DNA from: JAZDGX01 sp964482205
GTDB taxonomy: Bacteria > Eisenbacteria > RBG-16-71-46 > CAIMUX01 > WJJG01
Assembly: GCA_964482205.1 (NCBI GenBank)
Contig: CAYZWI010000003.1
Location: forward strand, 1 to 64,000
Direction: 5' to 3'
Length of the DNA: 64,000 nt
Both the position numbers and the translations under genes were made by a program. Below the pieces are notes generated by a model that saw only the letters and a list, made by a program, of their open reading frames with translations, did no database searches and was not told the origin of the DNA. Each line of letters opens with the position of its first letter. Position 1 is the stretch's first letter. Of this stretch, positions 42,070-51,006 are shown one piece after another.

Positions 42070-42764
42070 TCCGGTTTCTGCTCGCGATAGCGGTCGCCTG
42101 CGCCACGGTCCTTCCCACCCAGGGCGCGGCCGGCGATGACCAGGCCTCTTCCAGCGAGGCCCCGAAGCTGGCCGGCGGTAATACCCAGAACCTCGCGGGC
42201 GGCGTGATGATCGTGCACACCGTGCCCGAACTGAGCTACACCAACCCTCAACCGAAAGGGGGGTACTGCAACTTCTGCGATCTCACTTCGTGCGACGGGA
42301 TCAAGACCCAGGTGGGCAAGGAGCCCTCCGTCTGGTTCGTGATCAGCGCGTGGACGGAGCCGAAGATCATCCGTGCAGCGGAATTCGGTCTCGGCGACTT
42401 CGATCCCAATCTGTATGTCTTCCTCGAACACGGCCCCTGCTGGCAGCAAGGCATGGCGATCTACCACAATGAAGAGCGCCAGTGGCCCGCGCCGAACACG
42501 GGCATCGCGCTCGCGACGATCGGCGACATGTACTGGCGCGGGCAATTCGTCCCGATGTACTGGTTCGCCGGCTATCAGTACGAGGGCACGGGCACGATTC
42601 CGCTGACCAAGTTCCAGGGCACCGATCACGCCGGATGGACGAACCCCGGCAAACTCGTCACGCAATTCGATGCCGCCTGCCTGGGCGCATTGGGAGTCGG
42701 CGTTCCCGGAGTCGCCTGCTGTCCGCAAGCGCCCGATACGACGAAGGCTCAACCATCCGAGTAG
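42066..42764 (+). CDS. Secreted cysteine-containing protein, unknown
   Basis: The 232-residue product begins MIRFLLAIAVACATVLPTQG, a signal peptide. The mature part has a cysteine-rich patch GGYCNFCDLTSC, then WFVISAWTEPKIIRAAEFGL, FLEHGPCWQQGMAIYHNEER, and a C-terminal ACLGALGVGVPGVACCP. I do not recognise the family. Its ATG overlaps the stop of the GT4 gene as ATGA, so it belongs to the glycosyltransferase operon and may be their substrate or a cell-surface partner; that is inference. Confidence 0.65.
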   Translation: MIRFLLAIAVACATVLPTQGAAGDDQASSSEAPKLAGGNTQNLAGGVMIVHTVPELSYTNPQPKGGYCNFCDLTSCDGIKTQVGKEPSVWFVISAWTEPKIIRAAEFGLGDFDPNLYVFLEHGPCWQQGMAIYHNEERQWPAPNTGIALATIGDMYWRGQFVPMYWFAGYQYEGTGTIPLTKFQGTDHAGWTNPGKLVTQFDAACLGALGVGVPGVACCPQAPDTTKAQPSE

Positions 42765-42795
42765 GAAGCGAAGCCCACACACCTGCGCCGCGACT

Positions 42796-43539
42796 TCATC
42801 GCCCGGCGTGCAGCCGAATCGCAAATTGATCCGCCCACTTCCGTCGGACTCCCGCGACGCGTTCCTCCAACGCTTGCATCACGACCGGCAGCGCGACCAG
42901 AAGAAAGGCCACATGCGAAGTGGCGAAGCTGGCCACGCTGCTGCCCGGGCACCATTCCATCAACCGGCTCGCCCTTCCTGCGAGATAGCGTTCGCGATCC
43001 ACGCGTGGAAAGTGTTGATAGATGAGCAAGAAGAAGCCGCGCGTCCAGGCTTCCTCCACTTCCGGCGCATACAAGAAGCGTGACGATCCGCGCGTTCCTC
43101 GCCGGCAGGAATCGATTTCGAGTCCATTGTCGGGATCGAAGAAGAGCAGATCGGTGCCGCGCGCGATCTTCCAGAGCGCGCGGAAGTAGCGGTCGCGCTC
43201 GGCGCCATCATCGGCGAGCGGAACGGAATGAAAGCGCAGCCGGCGCGCGCCCAGCAAATCAGCCTGCCGGCCGCGAGCTTCGAGGATCCTCGTCCGCTCG
43301 ATGGAGCCCACGCTGCGGTGGCCGCGTCCTCTCACCAAGTCATCGAGCGCATCGAAGAGCTCTGGGTCGTAGCGTCGCCACAGGTTGGGATTCGCGAGGT
43401 ACTCGATTCGGCATCCGTCGTTGCGCGCGTCGTCGGGCGTCCGCATCCAGCAAACGGTGAGCTGCAAGCCCGAGGCGAGCCGGCGGAGGAGTCCGTACTT
43501 GCGATAGTCGTTGATGTCCCCGGCGTACTGGTCCTTCAT
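42796..43539 (-). CDS. Conserved uncharacterised protein (MKDQYAGDINDYRKYGLLR type)
   Basis: A 247-residue cytoplasmic protein. The N-terminus MKDQYAGDINDYRKYGLLRR and the core DLLFFDPDNGLEIDS and FFLLIYQHFPR look like a widespread family that I recall as uncharacterised. The DPDNGLE motif after a hydrophobic strand resembles the Asp-rich loop of methyltransferase-like or nuclease-like folds. No partner gene points to a function. It lies 18 nt downstream of ispF on the same strand. Confidence 0.65.
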   Translation of the reverse strand: MKDQYAGDINDYRKYGLLRRLASGLQLTVCWMRTPDDARNDGCRIEYLANPNLWRRYDPELFDALDDLVRGRGHRSVGSIERTRILEARGRQADLLGARRLRFHSVPLADDGAERDRYFRALWKIARGTDLLFFDPDNGLEIDSCRRGTRGSSRFLYAPEVEEAWTRGFFLLIYQHFPRVDRERYLAGRASRLMEWCPGSSVASFATSHVAFLLVALPVVMQALEERVAGVRRKWADQFAIRLHAGR

Positions 43540-43557
43540 GCGCGCGTCCGCTGGCGA

Positions 43558-44052
43558 TCAGGATGTCGATGCGCGTCGCAAGAGCACGACGGCTTGCGCG
43601 GAGATGGCCTCACCGGCGCCTTCCGTGCCGAGCCCCTCAGCGGTCTTCGCCTTCACCGACACGCATTCGACCTCGATTTCGAGCATCGCGGCAATGGCGG
43701 CTCGCATGGCCTGGCGGAAGGGAGCGAGGCGCGGTTCCTGCGCGACGACGGTCGCGTCGACATTCCCGATCCGCCATCCCCCGTGTGCGACGCGTTCCTT
43801 CACGGCGGACAGGAGCACGAGGCTGTGAGCGTTCTTCCACGCGGGGTCGTCGTCGGGGAAGTGGGCGCCGATGTCGCCGTCCGCCGCGGCGCCCAGGAGC
43901 GCATCGATGATCGCGTGCACGAGCACATCCGCATCCGAATGCCCCGCGAGCCCGCGCGCGTGCGGGATCTCCACTCCGCCCAGAAACAGCGGGCGGTTCC
44001 CGACCAAGCGGTGGATGTCCCACCCTTGCCCGATGCGAAAAGTCTCGCTCAT
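43558..44052 (-). CDS. ispF: 2-C-methyl-D-erythritol 2,4-cyclodiphosphate synthase
   Basis: The fifth step of the non-mevalonate isoprenoid pathway. The 164-residue product begins MSETFRIGQGWDIHRLVGNR with metal ligands D12 and H14, and H38 in AGHSDADVLVHAIIDALLGA. FPDDDPAWKNAHSLVLL and EVECVSVKAKTAEGLG are also present. The ATG overlaps the ispD stop as ATGA, so the two enzymes are coupled. Confidence 0.95.
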   Translation of the reverse strand: MSETFRIGQGWDIHRLVGNRPLFLGGVEIPHARGLAGHSDADVLVHAIIDALLGAAADGDIGAHFPDDDPAWKNAHSLVLLSAVKERVAHGGWRIGNVDATVVAQEPRLAPFRQAMRAAIAAMLEIEVECVSVKAKTAEGLGTEGAGEAISAQAVVLLRRASTS

Positions 44053-45005
44053 GCGCGCAGCTTCAGCCATCCTTCGACCAGCGAGAGCTCCTGGGTGAAG
44101 GTGATCTTGATGTTGAGCGGCGATCCGAAGGTGGTCTTCACCGGATATCCGTGCCATTCGTACAGCATCGCATCGTCGGTGACCGCGTGGCTCACCTCCT
44201 GCGCCTGCTCGTGCAGCTGGCGGATGGTGGCGAGATCGAACACTTGCGGAGTCTGCGCGAGCCAGAGCGAGTCGCGCCGAACCGTCTCGCCCACGCGAGC
44301 GATTCGATCGACCATCTTCAAGGTGTCTCCCAAGGGCACGATCGGGATCGCGCCGACCGGCTTGGGCGCGCCCGCGGGCTTGCGGCGCGACACGCGCGCC
44401 GGTGGAGCATCGGGCGGCCCCTCGGCGATGCCCTCGCCCTCGGGAACTTCGCCCCGCCACACGGCGAGCAGGCGGGTGATCAATTCCGGGGGCACGAGCG
44501 GGCGGGCCGCGTCGTGGATCAGCGCCACGGGCGGCGGGGGCGCGGGCTTTTCCGCGAGCGCCTGCGCTTCGATCGCGCTCGCGTCGGCGAAGGGCTGGGG
44601 CACGGCGCGCAACCGTTCGCGTCGCGCCGATTCGCGCTCCTCTTCGATGTCGGCCGCGGCCTTGAGCGCGAGGCGGGCGGAATCCTGGCGGCGCTCTCCG
44701 CCCGGAATCACGCCGCGAATCTTCATCGCCGCTTCCGGGAATTCCGACGACAAAGGCCCGAGCACTTCCTCGCGCACATTGCGTTCCCAGCCGCGCGGCA
44801 CGACGACGAGCAGGTCGGTGATCTCAGGATGGCGCGCGAAGGTCGCGATACTCCAATGAAGCAGCGGTCTTCCGGCGACCGGGACGAAGGCTTTCGGCTG
44901 CTCCGCTCCCAGACGCGCGCCCGATCCTCCTCCAAGCACGATGCCCCAGTATCTTTGCCCGGGGGGGTGCAAGACCGCCGATCCACTCTCGCTCGATTCG
45001 AACAT
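44049..45005 (-). CDS. ispD: 2-C-methyl-D-erythritol 4-phosphate cytidylyltransferase, with inserts
   Basis: The third step of the non-mevalonate pathway: CTP plus MEP to CDP-ME. The 318-residue product has the nucleotide loop GIVLGGGSGARLGAEQPKAF, VVVPRGWE, the IHDAARPLV loop and QTPQVFDLATIRQLHEQAQE with AVTDDAMLYE. It is about 85 residues longer than usual because of two low-complexity inserts, about residues 120-160 (Arg/Glu then Pro) and about 185-220 (Glu/Pro/Ala). AGGAGG precedes the ATG. It lies 41 nt after radA. Confidence 0.92.
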   Translation of the reverse strand: MFESSESGSAVLHPPGQRYWGIVLGGGSGARLGAEQPKAFVPVAGRPLLHWSIATFARHPEITDLLVVVPRGWERNVREEVLGPLSSEFPEAAMKIRGVIPGGERRQDSARLALKAAADIEEERESARRERLRAVPQPFADASAIEAQALAEKPAPPPPVALIHDAARPLVPPELITRLLAVWRGEVPEGEGIAEGPPDAPPARVSRRKPAGAPKPVGAIPIVPLGDTLKMVDRIARVGETVRRDSLWLAQTPQVFDLATIRQLHEQAQEVSHAVTDDAMLYEWHGYPVKTTFGSPLNIKITFTQELSLVEGWLKLRA

Positions 45006-45046
45006 GAGGTCCTCCTGATCTGCGCGTTACGAAGTTCGCCGCGCGC

Positions 45047-46576
45047 TCAATCCCTCCCCGAGGCGTTGCCCGCTTCCACCGGAAACGCCATCCCGAGCGC
45101 TTCCGCGAGCGTGCTCACCGGGCGCGTCGAACAGCCCACGGGCGGCCGCCATCCGCGCGCGTTCAGATCGCGAATCGTCGTCGCGGGAAGAAGCAGGCGC
45201 TGAAACCCGAGGCGGGCCGCCTCCGCGACGCGCCGCTCGGGATCGGAGACGCGGCGTACTTCGCCGCCCAGACCGATCTCCCCGAAGGCCGCGAGCTTCT
45301 CGCCTGCCGGCCGTTCCGTCGCGCTCGCCGCGATGGCGAGCAGGATGCCGAGATCGACTCCCGGCTCGTCGATCCGCAGTCCGCCCGCGACATTCACGAA
45401 GACGTCGCTCGAGGAAACATCCACGCCCCCGCGCTTGATGAGCACGGCGAGCAGGATCGCGAGACGCCGCCCATCGAATCCGGTCGCGACGCGCTGAGGA
45501 ATGCCATAGCGCGTCGGGTGCACGAGCGCCTGCACTTCGACCAGCAGCGGACGCGACCCTTCCATCGCGACGACAATCGCGCTCCCCGGCGTGCGTCCCG
45601 CATCCTCGCCCATGAAGAGCTGCGAAGGATTGGTCACCTCGCACAATCCGTCCGCGCGCATGTCGAAGACGCCGATCTCGTGCACGCTGCCGAAGCGATT
45701 CTTGACGCTGCGCAGCAGGCGATGCGCGTGAAAGCGCTCGCCCTCCATCGTGAGCACCGCATCGACGATGTGCTCGAGCGTGCGCGGACCGGCCAGGCTG
45801 CCGTCCTTGGTGACGTGGCCGACGAGCAACACGGCCACCCCGCGGCGCTTGGCCATCTGGGTGAGCTGCAGCGCCCCCTCGCGCACCTGCAGCACGCTGC
45901 CCGGCGCGGAAGGAAGTCCGGGGAGATAGCTCGATTGAATGGAATCGACGAAGAGGATCTCGACGGGACGCGTTCCGCCTTGACCGACCGGCACGCCTTC
46001 CCCGACGGCTTCGAGCACGCGCTCGAGATCGCCTTCCGCGAGCACGGCGAGATGCTCGCTCGAACGCAACCGCGCCGAGCGCAACTTCAACTGCCCGGCC
46101 GACTCCTCGCCCGAGACATACAGCACGCCCCGTCCCTGCTCGACCAGGCGTGAGGCCACTTGCAGAAGGAGCGTGGACTTGCCGACGCCGGGATCGCCGC
46201 CGATCAGCGTGACCGATCCGGGAACGATGCCGCCCCCGAGCACGCGATCGAATTCGGAGATGCCGGTTTCGATGCGCTCGGGTCCTTGCGCGGGCACATC
46301 GCCGAGACGGCGCACGCCCGCTTCGAATCCGGGATCGCGGGGAGCGTTCGGCCAGCCGCGGGGCTCGGGAGCGGAACCGAATCGGGCAGGAGTCCCGAGG
46401 TTCTCCTGCCGGCTCCCTCCCCGGCGCGCGCCCGCACCGGGAACGACGCTGGGAAGACGATAGGGCGCGAGCGTGTTCCACTCGCCGCACTGGGGGCACT
46501 TCCCGTACCACTTCGGGAAGTCGTTGCCGCAGTTGCGGCAAAGGTAAGTGGTTTCCCGTTTCTTGCGTTGGTCCAC
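45047..46576 (-). CDS. radA: DNA repair protein RadA
   Basis: RadA (Sms) is a RecA-like ATPase that helps branch migration in recombination. I use GTG 46576 because GGGAG lies about 7 nt upstream; GTG 46582 is a close alternative. The 509-residue product has the zinc site C13, C16, C27, C30, Walker A GGDPGVGKST at 126-135, the RadA motif KNRFGSVHEIGVF, and a Lon-like C-terminal domain (GGLRIDEPGVDLGILLAI). A linker of about 40 residues between zinc finger and ATPase is longer than usual. Confidence 0.93.
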   Translation of the reverse strand: MDQRKKRETTYLCRNCGNDFPKWYGKCPQCGEWNTLAPYRLPSVVPGAGARRGGSRQENLGTPARFGSAPEPRGWPNAPRDPGFEAGVRRLGDVPAQGPERIETGISEFDRVLGGGIVPGSVTLIGGDPGVGKSTLLLQVASRLVEQGRGVLYVSGEESAGQLKLRSARLRSSEHLAVLAEGDLERVLEAVGEGVPVGQGGTRPVEILFVDSIQSSYLPGLPSAPGSVLQVREGALQLTQMAKRRGVAVLLVGHVTKDGSLAGPRTLEHIVDAVLTMEGERFHAHRLLRSVKNRFGSVHEIGVFDMRADGLCEVTNPSQLFMGEDAGRTPGSAIVVAMEGSRPLLVEVQALVHPTRYGIPQRVATGFDGRRLAILLAVLIKRGGVDVSSSDVFVNVAGGLRIDEPGVDLGILLAIAASATERPAGEKLAAFGEIGLGGEVRRVSDPERRVAEAARLGFQRLLLPATTIRDLNARGWRPPVGCSTRPVSTLAEALGMAFPVEAGNASGRD

Positions 46577-46646
46577 TTCCACGCTCCCGGTCGCGGGGGG
46601 CCCAAGCCGATGCTGCCCGGCTCCTCGGACGATGCGGTTCTCTCCT

Positions 46647-46675
46647 ATCTTAGCAACCGGGCGGCCGCCGGTCAG
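46647..46675 (-). promoter_or_regulatory. Candidate promoter of radA
   Basis: CTGACC (46670-46675) and TAAGAT (46647-46652) on the minus strand with 17-bp spacing, matching 4 of 6 at each box. It would give a leader of about 64 nt. Confidence 0.4.
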
Positions 46676-46810
46676 CCATTGTCTCGGGAAAGCCGAATCG
46701 GCCCAGGGTTGCGCGTTCGCGCGGGAATGTCCGCTTTCCTTGCAGAAAGGGGATCGAGCGGCCGACAATGAGAACAGAGCATTCGAGGCCCGAGATCGAG
46801 GAGGTCCGCC

Positions 46811-47263
46811 ATGCCGGAGATGCGCCATCGTATCGAGATCATCGTTCCCCAGGGCACGCTCGTGGTACGCAATGCGCGCTGCCCGAACGGCTGCGGTTTG
46901 ATGGACCGCGAGCATCCGATTCACGGCCATCCATCGATTCGCGTGCGGGCCGCATTCGGAAATGTTTCCGGCGAAGTCTTCCTCGATCCGGTCTATGGCA
47001 GCTACGACAACATTTCCGAGATCATCGTGCCGCGGGGACAGGTGGCCGAATTCCACTGCCCACATTGCGGAGTGGCGCTCACCGATGTGGATCGCCGGTG
47101 CGCGAAGTGCGCGGCACCCGTCTTCACGCTCGGCCTTCCGCGCGGCGGGTCGATCGAGGTCTGCCAGAGGAACGGTTGCCCCGACCATCGCATGCAGATC
47201 GTGAGCGGCGAGCAGGCGATGCAACGCGTGTTCGACGAAATCGGGATGGACGCGTTCTTGTAG
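46811..47263 (+). CDS. Small cysteine-rich (probable zinc-binding) protein, unknown
   Basis: A 150-residue cytoplasmic protein. It carries four cysteine pairs: CPNGC near residue 25, CPHCG near 83, CAKC near 95 and CQRNGC near 118, arranged as a possible two-site zinc protein. VYGSYDNISEIIVPRGQVAE lies between the first and second pairs. I do not recognise a named function. GAGGAGG lies 6 nt before the ATG. It is divergent from radA, and a weak promoter pair (TTGCAG 46740-46745, GACAAT 46763-46768) lies upstream. Confidence 0.65.
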   Translation: MPEMRHRIEIIVPQGTLVVRNARCPNGCGLMDREHPIHGHPSIRVRAAFGNVSGEVFLDPVYGSYDNISEIIVPRGQVAEFHCPHCGVALTDVDRRCAKCAAPVFTLGLPRGGSIEVCQRNGCPDHRMQIVSGEQAMQRVFDEIGMDAFL

Positions 47264-47373
47264 AGCCGCGCTGCAACCCGCGGACATGCGAGGCGCTCGA
47301 GCGCGCGCGGGCTCGCGCTGGCGCGACGCCCGGCCGACGCGCTCATCCACCGCGCCATGCGTTCCCACCGCGC

Positions 47374-48006
47374 TCAGCGCGTGGGCACGCGCATCGCCCT
47401 CCGCCCTTGCACCTCGAAGCCCCCGCGCGCCAGTACTCCCAAGGCCTCGGGATAGAGCTTGTGCTCTTCCGTCAGCACCCGCGCGGCGATCTCCTCGGGG
47501 CTTGCGCAATCGTCGATCGCGACCGCGCGCTGCATGAGAATGGGCCCGTGGTCGTACTGCTCGTCGACCAGATGCACGGTCGGCCCCGAGACCTTCATCC
47601 CCGCCTCGAAGACCGCGCGATGGACGCGCATCCCGTAGAAGCCGGGCCCGCCGAACAAGGGCAGCAGCGCGGGATGGATGTTCGTCATCCGCTCGCGAAA
47701 CCTCCCGACCACGGCGGAGGGAATCCGCTGCATGAATCCCGCGAGCGCGATGAGGTGAATCTCGTGCGCTTCGAGGAGCTCGATCAGGGCCGCGGCGTAG
47801 GCATCGTCATCGGCGAAACGCGAGCGCGGCAGCCACACGGCCGGGATCCCGCGCTTCCCGGCTTTCTCCTTCGCGCCCGCCTGGGCGTTGTTGTGCACCA
47901 TGAGCGCGACGTGGATCGGGATCTCGCCGCGCGCGGCGGCGTCGGCGATGGCGGCGAAGTTCGATCCGCCGTGCGAGCAGAAGGCAGCGAGCCGGACGAG
48001 CGCCAT
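47374..48006 (-). CDS. purN: Phosphoribosylglycinamide formyltransferase
   Basis: The third step of purine synthesis: formyl transfer from 10-formyl-THF to GAR. The 210-residue product has the N-terminal loop FCSHGGSNFAAI and the catalytic residues N109, H111 (MTNIHPALLPLF) and D152 (DEQYDHGPI). The phosphate-binding loop reads SHGGSN rather than SGxGSN. GGAG lies 9 nt before the ATG at 48006. It is a single gene; the gene upstream on the same strand is the MgtC-family gene. Confidence 0.92.
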   Translation of the reverse strand: MALVRLAAFCSHGGSNFAAIADAAARGEIPIHVALMVHNNAQAGAKEKAGKRGIPAVWLPRSRFADDDAYAAALIELLEAHEIHLIALAGFMQRIPSAVVGRFRERMTNIHPALLPLFGGPGFYGMRVHRAVFEAGMKVSGPTVHLVDEQYDHGPILMQRAVAIDDCASPEEIAARVLTEEHKLYPEALGVLARGGFEVQGRRAMRVPTR

Positions 48007-48061
48007 GAATCGGTCTCCGAAACCAATGCTTCAGCCCGGGCGATGCGGAAAGCTCGTCGCG

Positions 48062-48769
48062 TCAGATGCGGCCGGTGCTCAACCGGTGGACGCCTTCGAG
48101 ACTCGCGATCCGGTCGATCAAATCGGCCGTCCATTTCTGCGTGCGCGCGCGCAGGTGGAAGGTGAGATCGCATTCCTGGGAGACGAGATCGAGACTGAAG
48201 AGCACATCCTGCACGCGAATGCCGTGCTCCTCGAACAAACGGCGCGTGCCCGCTTCCACTTCGTGACGCTTCTCGTTGGCCACGCGCAAGCGGACGGTGC
48301 GATATCCGATTTGCGGAATGCGATGCTCGACATAGTCGAGCCCTTCGAGCACGAGCAGGACGAGAAACGTCGAGCCGGCCGCGAGGCCGAAGGCGTCGTT
48401 GCCGATCACGATCCCCAGCGCGGCGACGAACCAGATCGTCGCGGCGGTGGTCAGCCCGCGGACGAAATCGCCCATGCGCAAGATCGCGCCCGCGCCCAGG
48501 AAGCCGATGCCGGTCACGATGCCCGAGGCGATGCGGTTGGGATCGAGCACCAGGCGCGCTTCGCTCGAGCCGTCGGAGAAGACGCGGGTGGCTTGCTGCG
48601 CCGCGATCAGCATGATCGTCGAGCCGATGCAGACGAGCACATGCGTGCGCAATCCCGCCGGACGGCCCTTCAGTTCCCGCTCGAGGCCGATCAAGCCGCC
48701 GAGGAGCAGCGACAGGACCAGCTTGAGCAGCGCAAGGTCCTCGGTCATGTGCGACCAGAAGGTCTGCAT
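48062..48769 (-). CDS. MgtC/SapB family membrane protein
   Basis: A 235-residue inner-membrane protein. The ATG at 48769 is used because AAAGGAGGAG is immediately upstream; an upstream frame to 48856 lacks support. It has about four membrane spans with LLGGLIGLERELKGRPAGLR and THVLVCIGSTIMLIAAQQAT, the family signature, and a cytoplasmic C-terminal domain (ACT-like region) after about residue 150. MgtC homologues are linked to magnesium or stress physiology; the exact role here is unknown. Confidence 0.85.
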   Translation of the reverse strand: MQTFWSHMTEDLALLKLVLSLLLGGLIGLERELKGRPAGLRTHVLVCIGSTIMLIAAQQATRVFSDGSSEARLVLDPNRIASGIVTGIGFLGAGAILRMGDFVRGLTTAATIWFVAALGIVIGNDAFGLAAGSTFLVLLVLEGLDYVEHRIPQIGYRTVRLRVANEKRHEVEAGTRRLFEEHGIRVQDVLFSLDLVSQECDLTFHLRARTQKWTADLIDRIASLEGVHRLSTGRI

Positions 48770-48866
48770 GCTCCTCCTTTCGCTGCGCCGGCGCGCGTGC
48801 GGCGCATGCGTTGGGCACGATCGCATGGGCGGGCGCAGGCGCGGCGCCAGGGGCAAGGCTTCGCCG

Positions 48867-49691
48867 CTACTTTAAGCGCACCTGCAAGTACTCGACCGGC
48901 CTGGCGACGCCCTCGCGCGCCCGGTTGATCGACATGATCTCCACGCGCTCGAGAGGCAGAACGACCGCGCAAACTTGATCGGGTTGAAGATCCGGGTAGA
49001 TGTCGATCAGGCTGCCGCGCGCGATGGTCTTTTCTTCGGCCGCTTTCTTTTTCCAGATCTCCCACCATTTTTTCTGCGGCATGGGACGAGGCGCGGGGAA
49101 ATCCATTCGGGGACCCGCCTCGGCGATCGCCTCTCCCACTTCCAGGCTCACGAATCCGAGCAAATAGAGCTGCCCCGCTGAATCGCGATGGATCTCGAAG
49201 TCGCAACAGCTCTCGCATTCGGCTTTGAGCGTCCTCGCGGCCCAGTCGGGTTGCTGGACGCTGCCCGTCTCCTGCTGGGCGGCGAGGACGACGGCGGGCG
49301 CGCATCCGTACAACGCGGCGCCTCCGTCCTTGGCCGGTTGCAGGCCGCGAGTCTCACGAAGAAGCTGCCGGGCCTCCGGCGCTTCGATCAGCGTCTCCAC
49401 CCGCACGGGAGGCAGCGCCTCTCCCGCGTTGGGGTTCGGAAGCGCGTCGCCCAATTCAAGGACGCCGGGAGCCTGCGCATGCCAGTCGACCGCCTGTCCG
49501 CCAGGAACCAAGGTGCTGTCGGCGCGGTCGTCTCCCAAGACGCTCTGCTTGCCCCCGCCTCCCCAATTGACTCTCGCCATCAAGAGACCGCCAAGGCCCA
49601 ACAGAATGGCAAGCGCGGCGAAGAGAAGGGGCGGCCGCTCGTACCAGGGGATCTTGGCGCGCACGCGTTTGGTGACCTTGATTTTCTTCAC
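48867..49691 (-). CDS. Predicted membrane-anchored protein, unknown
   Basis: The product (274 residues from GTG 49691; 293 from ATG 49748) starts with a basic stretch VKKIKVTKRVRAKIPWYERP, then one membrane segment (LLFAALAILLGLGGLLMARV). The rest is outside or in the periplasm and has a Cys cluster CESCCDFEIHRD and a basic WWEIWKKK patch. SAF-like phrases (GSLIDIYPDLQPDQVCAVVL) suggest a CpaB-type domain, but I am not sure. GAGG lies 9 nt before the GTG; the ATG has no site. Confidence 0.55.
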   Translation of the reverse strand: MKKIKVTKRVRAKIPWYERPPLLFAALAILLGLGGLLMARVNWGGGGKQSVLGDDRADSTLVPGGQAVDWHAQAPGVLELGDALPNPNAGEALPPVRVETLIEAPEARQLLRETRGLQPAKDGGAALYGCAPAVVLAAQQETGSVQQPDWAARTLKAECESCCDFEIHRDSAGQLYLLGFVSLEVGEAIAEAGPRMDFPAPRPMPQKKWWEIWKKKAAEEKTIARGSLIDIYPDLQPDQVCAVVLPLERVEIMSINRAREGVARPVEYLQVRLK

Positions 49692-50040
49692 GATCCGGGC
49701 CCTCGCTGAATGCCGGGTGGACGACGGTCCTCGAATGGACGAGACCATCGCCGGGAAACGGAGGCATTCTAGCGAATCTCTCCGAGGAAGGCCACAACGG
49801 GCCCAAGCCCGGAGCGGGCGGCCGGGATCCGGCGAAGCGTTTGGGGAGCTTGGATCTAGCAGGGTGGCGGGCCTCGGGGGTGGTGCGCCGGAGCCTGGGG
49901 GATCCGCTTCCCCGGCCGGACGGAATCGGCGGCTTGCGGACCACCCCGGGGAGCCTGCGCCCAGGCCTTTCGGGATGGCGGTCCGTTGACACCCCCTCCC
50001 TAGGTGGCGTATTCTGGGGTGTTTCCATCTGGGAGGGGCG
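49692..50040. other. 349-bp divergent region with the yicC operon promoter
   Basis: No gene seen apart from the possible upstream codons of the minus-strand membrane-anchored gene. Its right end holds the strong promoter at 49986-50015 and the yicC ribosome binding site GGGAGGGG. Confidence 0.6.
49986..50015 (+). promoter_or_regulatory. Sigma70-type promoter of the yicC-gmk-rpoZ-coaBC-udg-dnaB operon
   Basis: TTGACA (49986-49991) matches the -35 perfectly and TATTCT (50010-50015) matches 4 of 6, with an 18-bp spacer. Transcription would start near 50022, giving a short leader of about 19 nt before the yicC ATG. Confidence 0.75.
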
Positions 50041-50919
50041 ATGGTGCATTCGATGACCGGGTTCGGTCGTGGGGAGCGCCAGGGCGGCGACTACCGGGTG
50101 ACGATCGAGATCCGTGCGGTCAACCATCGGTTCCTCGAAGTGACGACCCGGCTACCCCGGCGGCTGGCCACCCTGGAAAACCGGGTCCGGGAGAAACTGC
50201 AGGGCCGGATCTCGCGCGGCAAGGTCCACGCGAGCGTCAATCTCGATGGGGATGCGGGGAGAACCGCCGCCCTCCGGCTGAACGAAGAGCTAGCCCAGCG
50301 GTATCTCGAGATTCTTCGCGAAATCAAGGCACGCTTCGGGCTACAAGGGGAAATCGACCTCTCCTCCTTCGTCACGCTTCCCGATGTCCTGGAGCGCGAA
50401 GAGGACGAGCTTTCGGAGCAGGCCGGCTGGGCCTTGATCGAGGAGCCGCTCGACCAGGCCCTGGCGGAGTTCGAGCGGCAACGGGCGCGCGAGGGCGAGG
50501 CGATGACCCGCGATCTGCGGGCCCGCCTGGCTTCGGTGGGCGAGGCCGTCCGGCGAATCGAAGCGCGCCAGCCGGAAGTGAGCGCGCGCGTGCGCGAGCG
50601 ATTGAGCGATCGCCTGGCGCAGGTGTCGCAGGACATCGAGTACAACCGCTACCGCTTGGAAGCGGAACTGACGCTGTTCGCCGACCGGTCGGATGTCACG
50701 GAGGAGTGCACGCGTCTGCGTTCGCATTGCGATCAATTCGAGCACGCCCTGGCGGGCGCCGATCCGGCCGGGCGGCGCTTGAATTTCCTCCTGCAGGAGA
50801 TGAACCGCGAAGCGAACACGATTGGAGCGAAGTGCCAGGATCTCGATCTCAGTCGTGAAGCGATTTTCCTGAAGGAAGAGATCGAGAAGATTCGCGAGCA
50901 AGTCCAGAACATCGAATGA
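50041..50919 (+). CDS. yicC: YicC family endoribonuclease
   Basis: YicC proteins are endoribonucleases of RNA turnover. The 292-residue product begins MVHSMTGFGRGERQGGDYRV, the family start, with EIRAVNHRFLEVTTRLPRRL and the C-terminal LNFLLQEMNREANTIGAKCQ and LFLKEEIEKIREQVQNIE equivalent (IFLKEEIEKIREQVQNIE). GGGAGG precedes the ATG. It heads an operon with gmk and rpoZ, as in many bacteria. Confidence 0.93.
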   Translation: MVHSMTGFGRGERQGGDYRVTIEIRAVNHRFLEVTTRLPRRLATLENRVREKLQGRISRGKVHASVNLDGDAGRTAALRLNEELAQRYLEILREIKARFGLQGEIDLSSFVTLPDVLEREEDELSEQAGWALIEEPLDQALAEFERQRAREGEAMTRDLRARLASVGEAVRRIEARQPEVSARVRERLSDRLAQVSQDIEYNRYRLEAELTLFADRSDVTEECTRLRSHCDQFEHALAGADPAGRRLNFLLQEMNREANTIGAKCQDLDLSREAIFLKEEIEKIREQVQNIE

Positions 50920-51006
50920 GACGCCGGCCGCGCCGGCGTGCGATGAGCGTCCGGCCCGGTTGTTTCGGCTTGCCGCCGAACCGGCGAATACGGAGCCGCA
51001 AGATCC

